From positions 62,001 through 126,000 of the forward strand of contig LR877159.1 of NCBI GenBank assembly GCA_903995115.1: 64,000 nt of DNA, in the 5' to 3' direction. A program made the translations under genes and the position numbers. This document shows positions 9,497 to 18,517 of the stretch, piece by piece. How positions within the stretch are numbered: position 1 is the stretch's first letter; each line of letters starts with the position of its first letter. Under the pieces are notes generated by a model. The model was not told the origin of the DNA. It saw only the letters and a program-made list of their open reading frames with translations, and ran no database searches. The stretch is from Angomonas deanei. Its lineage: Eukaryota; Euglenozoa; Kinetoplastea; Trypanosomatida; Trypanosomatidae.

Positions 9497-9970
9497 ATGG
9501 GTGAAACCAGTAAAAGTGGTGCCTCTGCACGACTCCAAAAAGAGCTGATGGAGCTCATGATGGGCGGCGCGGAGGGTATTTCTGCCTTTCCCCACAATGA
9601 CGACTTGTTTCATTGGATCGGTACCGTCCAAGGGGTGGCCAATACGGCCTATGAGGGGATGGAGTTCCAGCTGTCTATTGCCTTCCCCGCCAACTACCCC
9701 TTTGAGGCCCCGACCGTCACCTTCCTCACCCCCTGTTTTCACCCCAACGTAGACACACGTGGCACCATCTGCCTGGATATTCTGAAGGAAAAGTGGTCTG
9801 CGGTGTACTCTGCTAGCGCAGTGCTGCTCTCTATTCAAAATTTACTAGACAATCCCAACAATCAGTCACCACTCAACAACCATGCGGCTCTTCTTTGGAG
9901 CGACAAGGAGGAGTACCGCCGTGCGGTCCGCACCACGTACGACATGGGCAAACGATCTGCCAGCTCGTAG
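9497..9970 (+). CDS. UBE2C: Ubiquitin-conjugating enzyme E2, UBE2C/UbcH10-like
   Basis: This 157-residue E2 fold is complete. The HPN motif is at 82-84 and the active-site cysteine is Cys92 in GTICLDIL. The N-terminal helix with LQKELMELMM and the following GISAFP segment are hallmarks of UBE2C, the E2 that works with the anaphase-promoting complex to start chains on mitotic substrates; ICLDILKEKWSA and SPLNNHAA also match. Start choice: the frame is open upstream to 9365, which would add a hydrophobic leader, but the pyrimidine-AG acceptor lies near 9456. That makes 9497 the first ATG of the mature transcript and gives a normal E2 N-terminus. A role in APC/C-driven cell-cycle control is inferred from family membership. 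Confidence 0.92.
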   Translation: MGETSKSGASARLQKELMELMMGGAEGISAFPHNDDLFHWIGTVQGVANTAYEGMEFQLSIAFPANYPFEAPTVTFLTPCFHPNVDTRGTICLDILKEKWSAVYSASAVLLSIQNLLDNPNNQSPLNNHAALLWSDKEEYRRAVRTTYDMGKRSASS

Positions 9971-10424
9971 AGCTTATTCTTTTTGTTTGTTGTTCTGCCG
10001 TTTCTAATGATATATTTAATTTTGTACACTCATATCATACATCTCCCTTTTCTTTATTTCATGGTTACTACTCTGAAATACGATACGGTTTCAGCGTTTC
10101 GTAGAATCCATTTTTTTTTTTTTTTGTACTAAGACACCCTAGATCTCACGCACAAGTTGTATATTCGCTTATTTTTATTCCTCTTGTTTTTTTTTTTTTT
10201 TTTTGTCACTCCTACCACCATCGGATTGAATAAACCTTTACATCCTCGCTATGTGCCTCTGCTCCACACATGGTAGAAAATCGATTGTGCCGCGCTTTGT
10301 TTTCGTAACTCTTCGTTTTCCTTTCTCCCCCCCTTTTTTTAGAGGTATATGAGAAGGGTCGTTTGATATAGATTTTTAAACGAAAAAAAAAAAAAAATCC
10401 AAACCCTAAAGAGAACTGACGGCA
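9971..10424 (+). other. Intergenic region, 454 bp
   Basis: The gap is T-rich with three separate T runs (about 10111-10125, 10188-10204 and 10334-10340) and an A run just before the next gene. The best acceptor is AG 10341-10342. No other feature was found. Confidence 0.6.
10318..10342 (+). promoter_or_regulatory. Trans-splice acceptor for the MUN-like gene
   Basis: An uninterrupted C/T run ends in AG at 10341-10342, and the first ATG downstream is 10425. Confidence 0.65.
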
Positions 10425-13400
10425 ATGTCTAATATCCAGGCAGAGCGTGACGCACTGTTGTTGTACGCGCTGCGTCATCCGCCGTCGAATGTGAAGATTG
10501 TTCTTCCGGCCAATGCCACTTTAGAAAAACTGAATCTTTCCAAGTGTAACTCACCAATGGAGGTGTTTGAAAAGGCTGAGAGTAAACGTGGTGACTCTTT
10601 CGTGTTTGAAGTGAGTAAGCAGGCCTGCAGTGGTGACTTTAACCAGAGCGACATTACCTACGAAGGGGGAAGTAAAGGAGGCGTGGAGCGACCGAAGAGT
10701 GAGAAGTCCCGCCGCCCGACGGAGACCACCCCAACTGCCGCTCCCCCCGCTGAAGACGAAGGGGACACCGGGGCCAAACCGGCCGAACCCAGCGGGGGAA
10801 TATTTTCTAATTGGATGAACTTCTTCAGTCGGACCGGTGCATCCTCAAACGGCAACAAGAAGGGGAATAGTACGTCGGGATTGGCGAAGATTGAAAAGAA
10901 AATTCGCGTAATTTTGGATCCCAAGAGAAATGCCAACAATGCGTCCTCCTCCACCAACAACTCCAATCAAGACGCCCAATCCACGCATGAGACGCAGCGC
11001 ATTCCCCTCTTTGGGACGACCGGTGGTACACTCGCCGATAATGTGGATTCATTAATCAAGGATGTCGAGAGGAGGCCGCTGCTGATGAGCGAGTTTCCTC
11101 ATCTGGCAAACATTCTGCTCTGCCCTGTTTTTGACGAGCAGGCACTGGTGTACGTGCATAACGGCAACTTTTCGCTGACCGTGTACGAGCACATTCTACT
11201 AGCCGCTCACCTGCTGCTTGGGTACCGAAAGTCTGATTTCGAGTACGAAATATTCAACGTGTTCCGGCCCATCTTTGGCATCACAGAGGGGGAGCACATG
11301 AACTGCCTAGACAACTTGATGACACCCCAGCTAAAGGAGCTCGCCCTGAGAGGGGATGCGCAGGATGAGGTGGCGCGCTATGTGGAGAACATCCAGCTGT
11401 CTGACTCGTATCTGTTGCAGCTAATCGAGTGCTCCAAGGATGAGGATTTTAAGTTGCGATTCTCCGCACTCCGGGAGATTAGCATGAACGGCGCTGACAC
11501 AGGCTGCGCGGTAGGGTTTACGTCGTACCCGCTGGTCGTGCGTTGCTCGATATTCGCGGGTGTTTTGTGTCCCATTTATCTCATGGACTCCAAGCGGTCG
11601 ACCTCGCGGATTAACCCCAACCACATTTTTCACACCATCGAGGCGGTTCGGCACTTCTTGCGCATCCCGAGCAGCCTGGAAAAGTTCTGTCATTTGCACT
11701 CTCGTTTATTGGCCAATGGAGAGTGCTCCGCAGTGGACGATCAGTGTCGGTCCGTAATGGAAATTGTTCGTGCCGTCAATGAGTTAGACACGTCGAACCT
11801 GGCAAACGAGGCACTTTCCCCAAGTGTCAAGTACTGCTACTATATTCTACAGGAGACCCTGAGTTTTTCCATGACCCCCCTCCTTGGTTGGACGCGATCG
11901 ACGAAAACACTATCATTAACGCCACCGCCCTCTTCATTGAAACCAGCTCCGCGTTACCGCCCCACTTTCTCTCCGCCTTTGTGATGGTGGATGGAAGGCC
12001 ATTGGTGTCTCCACGCAGCACCAATGCGGTATTCCTGTACGCTGCCATGTCCGTCTTCATCAGCGTTACCGTTGTACGAAAACTGTCGGCGATGCAGAAC
12101 TGCCTGTGCGAGTTAAAAAGTTCTCTGAACACGTTATTTATCGAAATTGAGCCGACCATGGAGGCCACACGAAAGTACTGCGAAATGCTTGTGGGGAGCA
12201 TCCCCAACACGTATTCGCTCCTCACCCTGACAAAGACAATTTTGGGGAGCTATCTATTAGGCTTGCACTGGAATGTGACGGATCCATCCACTCTGCAAGA
12301 AAATGGATATCCCCAGTGACTTTCACGAGGGTATTGGGCGTTTCTTTAATTTTCTGCTCGATGATTTATCTCAGACGGAAAGTAATGATCCTCAAATGCT
12401 ACTCATGCTGAAGTCCTCGGTGCAGTGGTCGCTACAGGACATTGGAAAGTTACTGCAGCGGAACGATGAGGAGTTCTCCCAAGAACGCTCCAAAAAAGTG
12501 GCAGCGGCGATTCCCTTTCCGTGGAAAGAGAATGACGACCACAATCCGGATCAGGTCATTCAGCATTTAGTACGCGAGGAGGTGTGCTGCCCCTTGCCAC
12601 CCCCGCTCGCCTCCTCCCCGGAACAACTTTACACGAAGCGTGTGAACGATTGGGCGAAGGTCATGCTGCAGATATTTAAAAACTTGGCGTTAAACGCACC
12701 GAAGGGGGAGAAGGACTCTTCGCGTCCGAGCATTTACATCAAGTACAATCTTCTACAGTCGTACACCAAGCTCACGCGCCCCTCGCTCAACTCTCTTATT
12801 AAGCGGCTCAACACCATCTCCGCGATCCAGCAAGAGTGTGCCATGTATTATGGGAGGGTAACAAAGGAGTTTGAGAAGGTGATTTCCGTCACGGGGGCGT
12901 CACTTCCGCCTTTGGTGGATGTTTGGAAGCGCGTGGACAAAATGTCGGCCGACATTATCGACAACATTGCCGAGTGGACAGGGGTGTGTGTTCTGCTGGA
13001 CTCGGACGCGCACACACTGCTGTCCACCAAGTACATGATAACGGATCAGAAGGCGTATCAAGTGGCCAAAAAGAAGAGCAAAACAGCTCTCCTTCACTAT
13101 CCCAAACTACACCCCGACGTGACAATTCCCGTCATTGTAAGGGAAGTGGATAAAACGCTGCGCAACACTACAAAACTGTTACAGAAGCAAAGTATGAGTG
13201 TAGAGATTGCCCACCACACGTGCTGCTTCCTGGCAGCGGAGCTGTTCGGGGTGTATGTGGAGACGAAGGAAGTGTACCTGACCCCCCAAGATGTCCCAGA
13301 TTTATTGAGCGACCTGGACGTGGTATCTGACTTTTTTACTCAAGTCATTGAGCCGCACGAAAAGAAGGGAAACGACAAGCTGGAGCTTAGTATAAACGAC

Positions 13401-13613
13401 AATGATAGCGCCCGAAGCATTCTCGAGGAGCTACGAAGAATTGTAACCTTTGTGATGACGCAGGCGTCGTCGGACCTCATATCTGGCTGCGACGGTGCCC
13501 CCCAGTTCAACTCTTTGCCAGAGTTCACGTCCCAATCACCGTGGTGCAAGTACATTGTCCGTAACGTGTTGGGACACCGTAGAGATAAGCACGCGAAGCA
13601 GTTTTCGTATTAG
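10425..13613 (+). CDS. Large protein with MUN-like C-terminus; frame interrupted twice
   Basis: Three overlapping open stretches (10425-11984, 11888-12319 and 12303-13613) clearly belong to one gene of about 1060 residues. The frame changes near the T5 run at 11864-11868 and changes back near the A4 run at 12300-12303. Crossing at those two points gives smooth sequence: SFF-HDPPPWLDAIDEN at the first and TLQE-MDIPSDFHE at the second. The first 170 residues are Ser/Asn/Pro-rich, and the rest is helical. Around residues 960-1015, the VYLTPQDVPDLLSDLDVVSD stretch followed by a later LEELRRIVTFVMTQ helix resembles the end of the MUN domain of Munc13/UNC-13 and plant DUF810 proteins, which promote vesicle fusion. 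That assignment is tentative. There is no C2 or C1 domain. One deletion plus one insertion at homopolymers looks like assembly error rather than decay. Confidence 0.6.
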
Positions 13614-13858
13614 GTTCTGTTCATTTTGTTGATTACATGTACCTCTCTTTGTATGCTTGATGAGCTGTCTTTTTTTAAAAAGCGCTTGTCTCACTACGTC
13701 TCCTTCCTTCTCTTCCTAACGTCAAGGTTTATAATATCATTTATCAAAGCCTTTTTTTTTTATAATTTGTTCTTCAAGCTCCCGTTACTTTTACCTTTTT
13801 AATATCTGTAATAATTCACCCTTGTTTTTTCGGGTGGTATTAGAAAGTATAAGTGTAT

Positions 13859-15364
13859 ATGTTACGCCGTAGCCTCATGTCATTTGCTGGTATAAGTGGG
13901 ATGGCAGTGTACGCTCCTCCGTGCCGAGTGGACCTGAAGGAGTGGTGCGAGTGGACCGGCAACAGCTGGGACAAGGTGTCGAACGTTGTTGGGCACTCTT
14001 TCCGCATTACCACCGAGAACGAGAACGCCTACACGATGGCCGCCAACGCCGTTCTTCGTCTGATTCTCAACAACAACATTGACCCTTCCAAAATTGGTTT
14101 CTTGGGTCTGGGCACGGAGAGCTCTTCGGATAACTCCGCCGGCGCCATTATTGTCAAGGGTATGGTGGACAAAGGTCTGGAAGCCCTCAACATGCCTCGA
14201 ATTTCCCGCCATTGCGAAGTGCCGGAGTTCAAGCACGCCTGCCTCGGTGGTGTGTATGCGATCCAAAGCGCACTGCGCTTCACCGCCTCTGACGGTGCGG
14301 ACCGCGTGGCCATCGCAGTTGCCTCCGACATTGCCGAGTACGCCCTGGGATCTACCGGGGAGCAGACGCAGGGAGCTGGTGCCACCGCCCTCTTGGTCGA
14401 GAGCAAGCCTCGCCTGTTCGAGGTTCAACTCAACCGCTGTGGTTCCTCTTCCGACTACCGTGGCCCCGACTTCCGAAAGCCCCACAAGCGCCACTTCATG
14501 GACATTCAAGACTACAAGAGAAGCAGTGAGCACGGCAAGATGGCGGACTTCCCCGTATTCTCCGGACCGTATAGTACCCTCGTGTACCAGGAAGAGGTCA
14601 CCATTGCGGTGGAGCACATGCTGGAGCGCCTCGGAGAGGCACCCGGAAAGTACTACGACGAGATCACTGGACTCTTCTTCCACCGCCCGTACAACATGAT
14701 GCCAATCCAAGCCATGTCCTTCCTCTACGCCCGCGGTCTCGCCCGCGCCACCTCCGACGAGCACAAGAAGCACTTTGCCGCTCTGTGCGAGTCGTCTGGC
14801 GTCACCCCCGAGCAGGTCATCGCGGAACTCGATGTGAACCCCAACTACTTTAAGCAAGTGGAGTCCGGCCAGGAGCCCAAGACCGCTTTCCCCTGCACCG
14901 AGAAGGTCGCCCGTACGTTGAGGAAAGACAAGAAGTTCATTACCCTCCTGGAGGACAAGATGAGCCTCGGCAGCGCCTCTATGGGCAACTTTGGTAACCT
15001 CTACACCGCCTCTCTCCCGTGCTGGCTCGCCGCCGGTTTCGAAGAGGCCTACACCAAGAAGCTCGACATTACGGGCAAGCCGATGGTCATGGTGGGGTAT
15101 GGTTCCGGAGACGCTAGCATGTCCATCCCTATTGTGCCCGTGAAGGGTTGGGAAGAGGCGGCCTCCAAGATTAATGTCACCAATGCGCTGTCTAACCCAA
15201 TGAACATTACGAAGGAACAGTACGAGGCCCTCCACACCGGAGCGGAAAAGAAGGATATTGCGCAGGCGTACCGCAAGAACGAGTTCGTCGTGGACCACTA
15301 CGGCAGTCGTAACGAGGTCGCCTTCCAGGATTTCGGTATTGAGTACTACCGCTTCATCGAATAA
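13859..15364 (+). CDS. HMGS: Hydroxymethylglutaryl-CoA synthase, mitochondrial type
   Basis: This 501-residue enzyme condenses acetyl-CoA with acetoacetyl-CoA to give HMG-CoA, the committed entry to the mevalonate and sterol pathway. The catalytic Cys128 sits in KHACLGG, near the position of Cys129 in the human enzyme, and the active-site His is in the FFHRPYNMM segment. The C-terminal GSGDASMS(I)P region of the thiolase-like fold is present. The protein begins MLRRSLMS, a typical short trypanosomatid mitochondrial presequence, consistent with mitochondrial mevalonate synthesis in this group. In-frame codons before 13859 are not ATG. ATG 13880 would give a protein lacking the presequence and is a weaker alternative. 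The acceptor is AG 13842-13843. The gene is GC-rich with strong C/G third positions, suggesting high expression. Confidence 0.96.
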   Translation: MLRRSLMSFAGISGMAVYAPPCRVDLKEWCEWTGNSWDKVSNVVGHSFRITTENENAYTMAANAVLRLILNNNIDPSKIGFLGLGTESSSDNSAGAIIVKGMVDKGLEALNMPRISRHCEVPEFKHACLGGVYAIQSALRFTASDGADRVAIAVASDIAEYALGSTGEQTQGAGATALLVESKPRLFEVQLNRCGSSSDYRGPDFRKPHKRHFMDIQDYKRSSEHGKMADFPVFSGPYSTLVYQEEVTIAVEHMLERLGEAPGKYYDEITGLFFHRPYNMMPIQAMSFLYARGLARATSDEHKKHFAALCESSGVTPEQVIAELDVNPNYFKQVESGQEPKTAFPCTEKVARTLRKDKKFITLLEDKMSLGSASMGNFGNLYTASLPCWLAAGFEEAYTKKLDITGKPMVMVGYGSGDASMSIPIVPVKGWEEAASKINVTNALSNPMNITKEQYEALHTGAEKKDIAQAYRKNEFVVDHYGSRNEVAFQDFGIEYYRFIE

Positions 15365-15815
15365 GACGGTTTGCTCCGTCGCAGGAGATCCAGTATACAA
15401 GGGAAAATCTAAAAAAGAACGTTTTTTTATTCATTTATTTTAGAAAGCTGAATCTTACAAAAGTTTAACTATATTTTCGAATGTAAAGAGTTTAAAGGGG
15501 GGAAAAAAAAAAAATATTAAAGATTAAGATAAAAAGACGAGAAAAAAAAAAAAAAAACATCAAAAATACTTCTATGGCTCACAAATGAGATTGAAGAGGA
15601 GCTAAAAAAAAAAAAAAAAAAAAAACACAGTTTCGGGCAACTTTTTTTTTTTTTTCCGTATCTTTTCAAAAAAAAAAAAAAAAAGAATATTTTTAGTTAC
15701 GGCAGATGGCACAGCCTGTGGAAGCACAGTGTCTTTATTTTCACTTCTGATTGAATTCTCTCTCTCTCTCTCTCTTTTTTTTTTTTAACAGTAGCAGATT
15801 CCCTCGTTTGCGCAG
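15365..15815 (+). other. Intergenic region, 451 bp, homopolymer-rich
   Basis: At least six A or T runs of 11-21 nt follow one another (about 15502-15513, 15541-15557, 15605-15625, 15641-15656 and 15668-15684), and a CT repeat leads to AG 15790-15791. No ORF or structured RNA was recognised. Run lengths here are likely to be unreliable in any assembly. Confidence 0.6.
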
Positions 15816-16631
15816 ATGTCGAACTCCTCGTATAATGCGTTCAACGAACATTTTGTGTGCAGCGTGTTGCGGCAAAGTGACGCGTCGGTAGAAAAAACGG
15901 ATGCTATTGTCAAGCTGATTGTCCGACACATTGTCAAAGTGAATGATAGCTGGTCTGCTATACGAAAGTGCTTGGCGGAGCAGGTAGACCTGGACTCCAG
16001 GACTAGCCGTGCCGTGTGGAATGTCACGGACTCCCTTTTAAAGGCGGTCCCTCACGTGTTCGTTCCGTTGATGGCACCAAGACTGCACGAGTATTCGGTC
16101 AATTACCTTCCGTGGGATCTCGTGCAGTGGGATGGACGGAAAGAAGCGGGCAAGCGTACGTGGTGCGAGGTCATGGTACAGAGCTGGTCTTCCGTTCTTC
16201 CCAAAGAGATTTATACTCCCATACGGCAGCATGCACTGCAGTGTAGGAGTGAGGCAGACTTGAATAGCGCACTCTTCGCCCAGCAACAGAACACGGCGGC
16301 CGAAAACGAGGCAGCTACCCCCGCTCAGCTGCAAGAGTTGACAGAGCACTGGGATCACCTAAAATATTTTTGTAATGCGTTTATTGCAGAGAAGAATAAA
16401 ATTGCAACTCGGAATATTCTACAGAGTGAAGTGGAGCCGGTGAAGTTAGGGCCGCTTACCCACGCAGAGGGTGATTCAATCGATACAAAAGGGCCTCAGG
16501 CGACGGAAGAGGACAGCGACGAGTATTCCCCCAATTATGTAGCGGATGCGACTGGTGGTAAGCTGCCCAAGCTGGATATCAAGATGAAACGAAAAGCTCG
16601 CAAACGAGAGCGGGAGGACGATGATTTATAA
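15816..16631 (+). CDS. Probable CID (CTD-interaction) domain protein
   Basis: This is a 271-residue protein. Residues 5-135 read as an eight-helix CID/VHS-type fold. There is an F...VLRQ first helix, KTDAIVKLIVRHI and SAIRKCLAEQV helices, then the hallmark core AVWNVTDSLLKAVPHVFVPL, in which the D-S-[IL] turn matches the YxxDSI signature of Pcf11, Rtt103 and SCAF proteins, followed by W..VLP. After a Gln/Ala linker there is a second helical stretch (LTEHWDHLKYFCNAFIAEKN) and an acidic region. The tail is strongly basic (KMKRKARKRERE), probably a nuclear localisation signal. CID proteins bind the phosphorylated C-terminal tail of RNA polymerase II and couple it to 3'-end formation or termination. 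The family call is moderate confidence. Confidence 0.6.
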   Translation: MSNSSYNAFNEHFVCSVLRQSDASVEKTDAIVKLIVRHIVKVNDSWSAIRKCLAEQVDLDSRTSRAVWNVTDSLLKAVPHVFVPLMAPRLHEYSVNYLPWDLVQWDGRKEAGKRTWCEVMVQSWSSVLPKEIYTPIRQHALQCRSEADLNSALFAQQQNTAAENEAATPAQLQELTEHWDHLKYFCNAFIAEKNKIATRNILQSEVEPVKLGPLTHAEGDSIDTKGPQATEEDSDEYSPNYVADATGGKLPKLDIKMKRKARKREREDDDL

Positions 16632-16732
16632 ACCTCCTACTTGTTTCACTATTGTACAATTTATTCTTTTTCACGCGTTTACCCTTGACCTCTCAATCCC
16701 ATACTGTTGAAGCCATGTCCACCTTGTCACTT

Positions 16733-16762
16733 TCTCTCACCCCTCCTTCTCCTTTTCGCTAG
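16733..16762 (+). promoter_or_regulatory. Trans-splice acceptor for the first eS8 gene
   Basis: A C/T tract ends at CTAG (AG 16761-16762), 15 nt before the start codon. The second copy has its own CT-repeat tract and a different acceptor context. Confidence 0.6.
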
Positions 16763-16766
16763 AACC

Positions 16767-17440
16767 AGAGGATCATCATGGGTATTGTTCGCAGCCGTCT
16801 GCACAAGCGCAAGATCACCGGTGGTAAGACCAAGATCCACCGCAAGCGCATGAAGGCCGAGCTCGGTCGTCTCCCCGGCAACACCCGCCTCGGAGCTCGC
16901 CGTGTGAGCCCCGTCCGCGCTCGCGGCGGTAACATCAAGCTCCGCGGTCTTCGCCTCGACCAGGGTAACTTCGCCTGGGGTTCTGAGGCCATCGCCCAGC
17001 GCGTCCGCATTCTCGATGTGGTGTACAGTGCCCACTCCAACGAGTTGGTTCGTACCAAGACCCTCGTCAAGAACTGCATCGTCGCCGTGGATGCCGCCCC
17101 CTTCAAACAGTGGTATGCTCGTCACTTCGGTATCGACTTCGACGCTGACAAGAAGGTGAGCGACAAGGCCACCGCCGCCGAGAAGAAGAAGAAGAAGAAG
17201 AACGAGGTTGCCGTCGAGAAATACGACATCACCAAGGCCTCTCCTCGTCTGCAGCGCGAGTGGGCTCGCCGCCGCCGCAACCACAAGATCGAGAAGGCGA
17301 TCGCCGACCAGATTGTGGAGGGCCGCCTCCTGGCTCGCATCACCAGCCGCCCCGGTCAGACCGGCCGCGCCGATGGTGCCCTTCTCGAGGGTGCTGAGCT
17401 CCAGTTCTACCAGAAGAAGCTCGAAAAGAAGAAGAAGTAA
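16767..17440 (+). repeat. Direct repeat unit A (eS8 gene)
   Basis: Identity with unit B starts 11 nt before the ATG and stops exactly at the stop codon. The flanking UTRs are unrelated. Offset between units is 868 nt, with four silent differences over 674 nt. Confidence 0.95.
16778..17440 (+). CDS. RPS8: 40S ribosomal protein S8 (eS8), copy 1
   Basis: This is a 220-residue protein of the small ribosomal subunit. The eS8 signature is clear: HKRK.TGGK near the N-terminus, LGR(L)PGNTRLGARR, VRARGGN, LDQGNFAWGSE, then the invariant NELVRTKTLVKNCIV and the C-terminal ASRPGQ-type segment (ITSRPGQTGRADG), ending in a Lys-rich tail. A Lys-rich insertion at about 133-142 replaces a linker. Codon use is strongly biased to C/G endings, as expected for abundant proteins. 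The encoded protein is identical to that of the next gene, and the two coding sequences differ at only four silent positions. Confidence 0.97.
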   Translation: MGIVRSRLHKRKITGGKTKIHRKRMKAELGRLPGNTRLGARRVSPVRARGGNIKLRGLRLDQGNFAWGSEAIAQRVRILDVVYSAHSNELVRTKTLVKNCIVAVDAAPFKQWYARHFGIDFDADKKVSDKATAAEKKKKKKNEVAVEKYDITKASPRLQREWARRRRNHKIEKAIADQIVEGRLLARITSRPGQTGRADGALLEGAELQFYQKKLEKKKK

Positions 17441-17634
17441 GACAGTACTTTAATACATCATCTGATTCATTTTATTATTTTTACTTTCTTTAAATTTTAT
17501 TGCAAAAAAAAAAAAAAGACGTTTTTGTGTCCAACTGTTCTTCATGTCCTTCTCTTCGGTGATGTTGACTCCTATTTTCCCCCAATTCCCTTCTCTCTCT
17601 CTCTCTACAACACCCTCCTTAATACAATTTTGAA

Positions 17635-18308
17635 AGAGGATCATCATGGGTATTGTTCGCAGCCGTCTGCACAAGCGCAAGATCACCGGTGGTAAGACCA
17701 AGATCCACCGCAAGCGCATGAAGGCCGAGCTCGGTCGTCTCCCCGGCAACACCCGCCTCGGAGCTCGCCGTGTGAGCCCCGTCCGCGCTCGCGGCGGTAA
17801 CATCAAGCTCCGCGGTCTTCGCCTCGACCAGGGTAACTTCGCCTGGGGTTCTGAGGCCATCGCCCAGCGCGTCCGCATTCTCGATGTGGTGTACAGTGCC
17901 CACTCCAACGAGTTGGTTCGTACCAAGACCCTCGTCAAGAACTGCATCGTCGCCGTGGATGCCGCCCCCTTCAAGCAGTGGTATGCTCGTCACTTCGGTA
18001 TCGACTTCGACGCTGACAAGAAGGTGAGCGACAAGGCCACCGCCGCCGAGAAGAAGAAGAAGAAGAAGAACGAGGTTGCCGTCGAGAAGTACGACATCAC
18101 CAAGGCCTCTCCTCGTCTGCAGCGCGAATGGGCTCGCCGCCGCCGCAATCACAAGATCGAGAAGGCGATCGCCGACCAGATTGTGGAGGGCCGCCTCCTG
18201 GCTCGCATCACCAGCCGCCCCGGTCAGACCGGCCGCGCCGATGGTGCCCTTCTCGAGGGTGCTGAGCTCCAGTTCTACCAGAAGAAGCTCGAAAAGAAGA
18301 AGAAGTAA
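17635..18308 (+). repeat. Direct repeat unit B (eS8 gene)
   Basis: This is the partner of the unit starting at 16767. Silent differences from it lie in the codons at 17974, 18088, 18127 and 18148, within the later half of the gene. The boundaries coincide with the coding region, which points to gene conversion or purifying exchange confined to the CDS. Confidence 0.95.
17646..18308 (+). CDS. RPS8: 40S ribosomal protein S8 (eS8), copy 2
   Basis: Its protein is identical to copy 1 (220 residues). The 205 bp between the copies are unrelated to the sequence after copy 2, so each copy has its own 3' UTR and its own acceptor (CT-repeat tract at about 17590-17607, AG at about 17636). Two identical genes with different UTRs are common for kinetoplastid ribosomal proteins; they raise dosage in a system without promoter control of single genes and may let the two mRNAs be regulated differently. 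Confidence 0.97.
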   Translation: MGIVRSRLHKRKITGGKTKIHRKRMKAELGRLPGNTRLGARRVSPVRARGGNIKLRGLRLDQGNFAWGSEAIAQRVRILDVVYSAHSNELVRTKTLVKNCIVAVDAAPFKQWYARHFGIDFDADKKVSDKATAAEKKKKKKNEVAVEKYDITKASPRLQREWARRRRNHKIEKAIADQIVEGRLLARITSRPGQTGRADGALLEGAELQFYQKKLEKKKK

Positions 18309-18517
18309 ATGAATATCCTCTCAAGTCTTTTATAATTCATTTTTCATTTTATGTCAAAACAAAAATAAAAAAGGATAATGTTACCTTTTGGTAATAACAT
18401 GGCAACAAAACGTGAAGTGCACACGCGCTTTTCTCTTAATGGATAGTACCTTTTCTTTCTCTTTTTCTACTAGGAGTATTCTTCTTCATCGTTTATTCAA
18501 TAAACAAACAAACAAAA

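Noticed and set aside
11860-12306. Cis-intron or programmed frameshift in the MUN-like gene
   Set aside because: The frames join at single-base level with nothing to remove, so no GT-AG intron is needed. Two opposite shifts at short runs without a slippery heptamer or pseudoknot do not suggest recoding.
13880-15400. 506-codon open frame on the minus strand opposite HMG-CoA synthase
   Set aside because: It is the antisense shadow of a GC-rich, strongly codon-biased gene. The text is Val/Gly/His/Arg-rich with no domain, and every other gene is on the + strand. Similar shadows lie opposite the polymerase (45652-46515), SAXO and PLAA.
16778-18308. Ribosomal protein L19 for the duplicated gene
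   Set aside because: The basic N-terminus first suggested eL19, but LDQGNFAWGSE, NELVRTKTLVKNCIV and the SRPGQ segment are specific to eS8.
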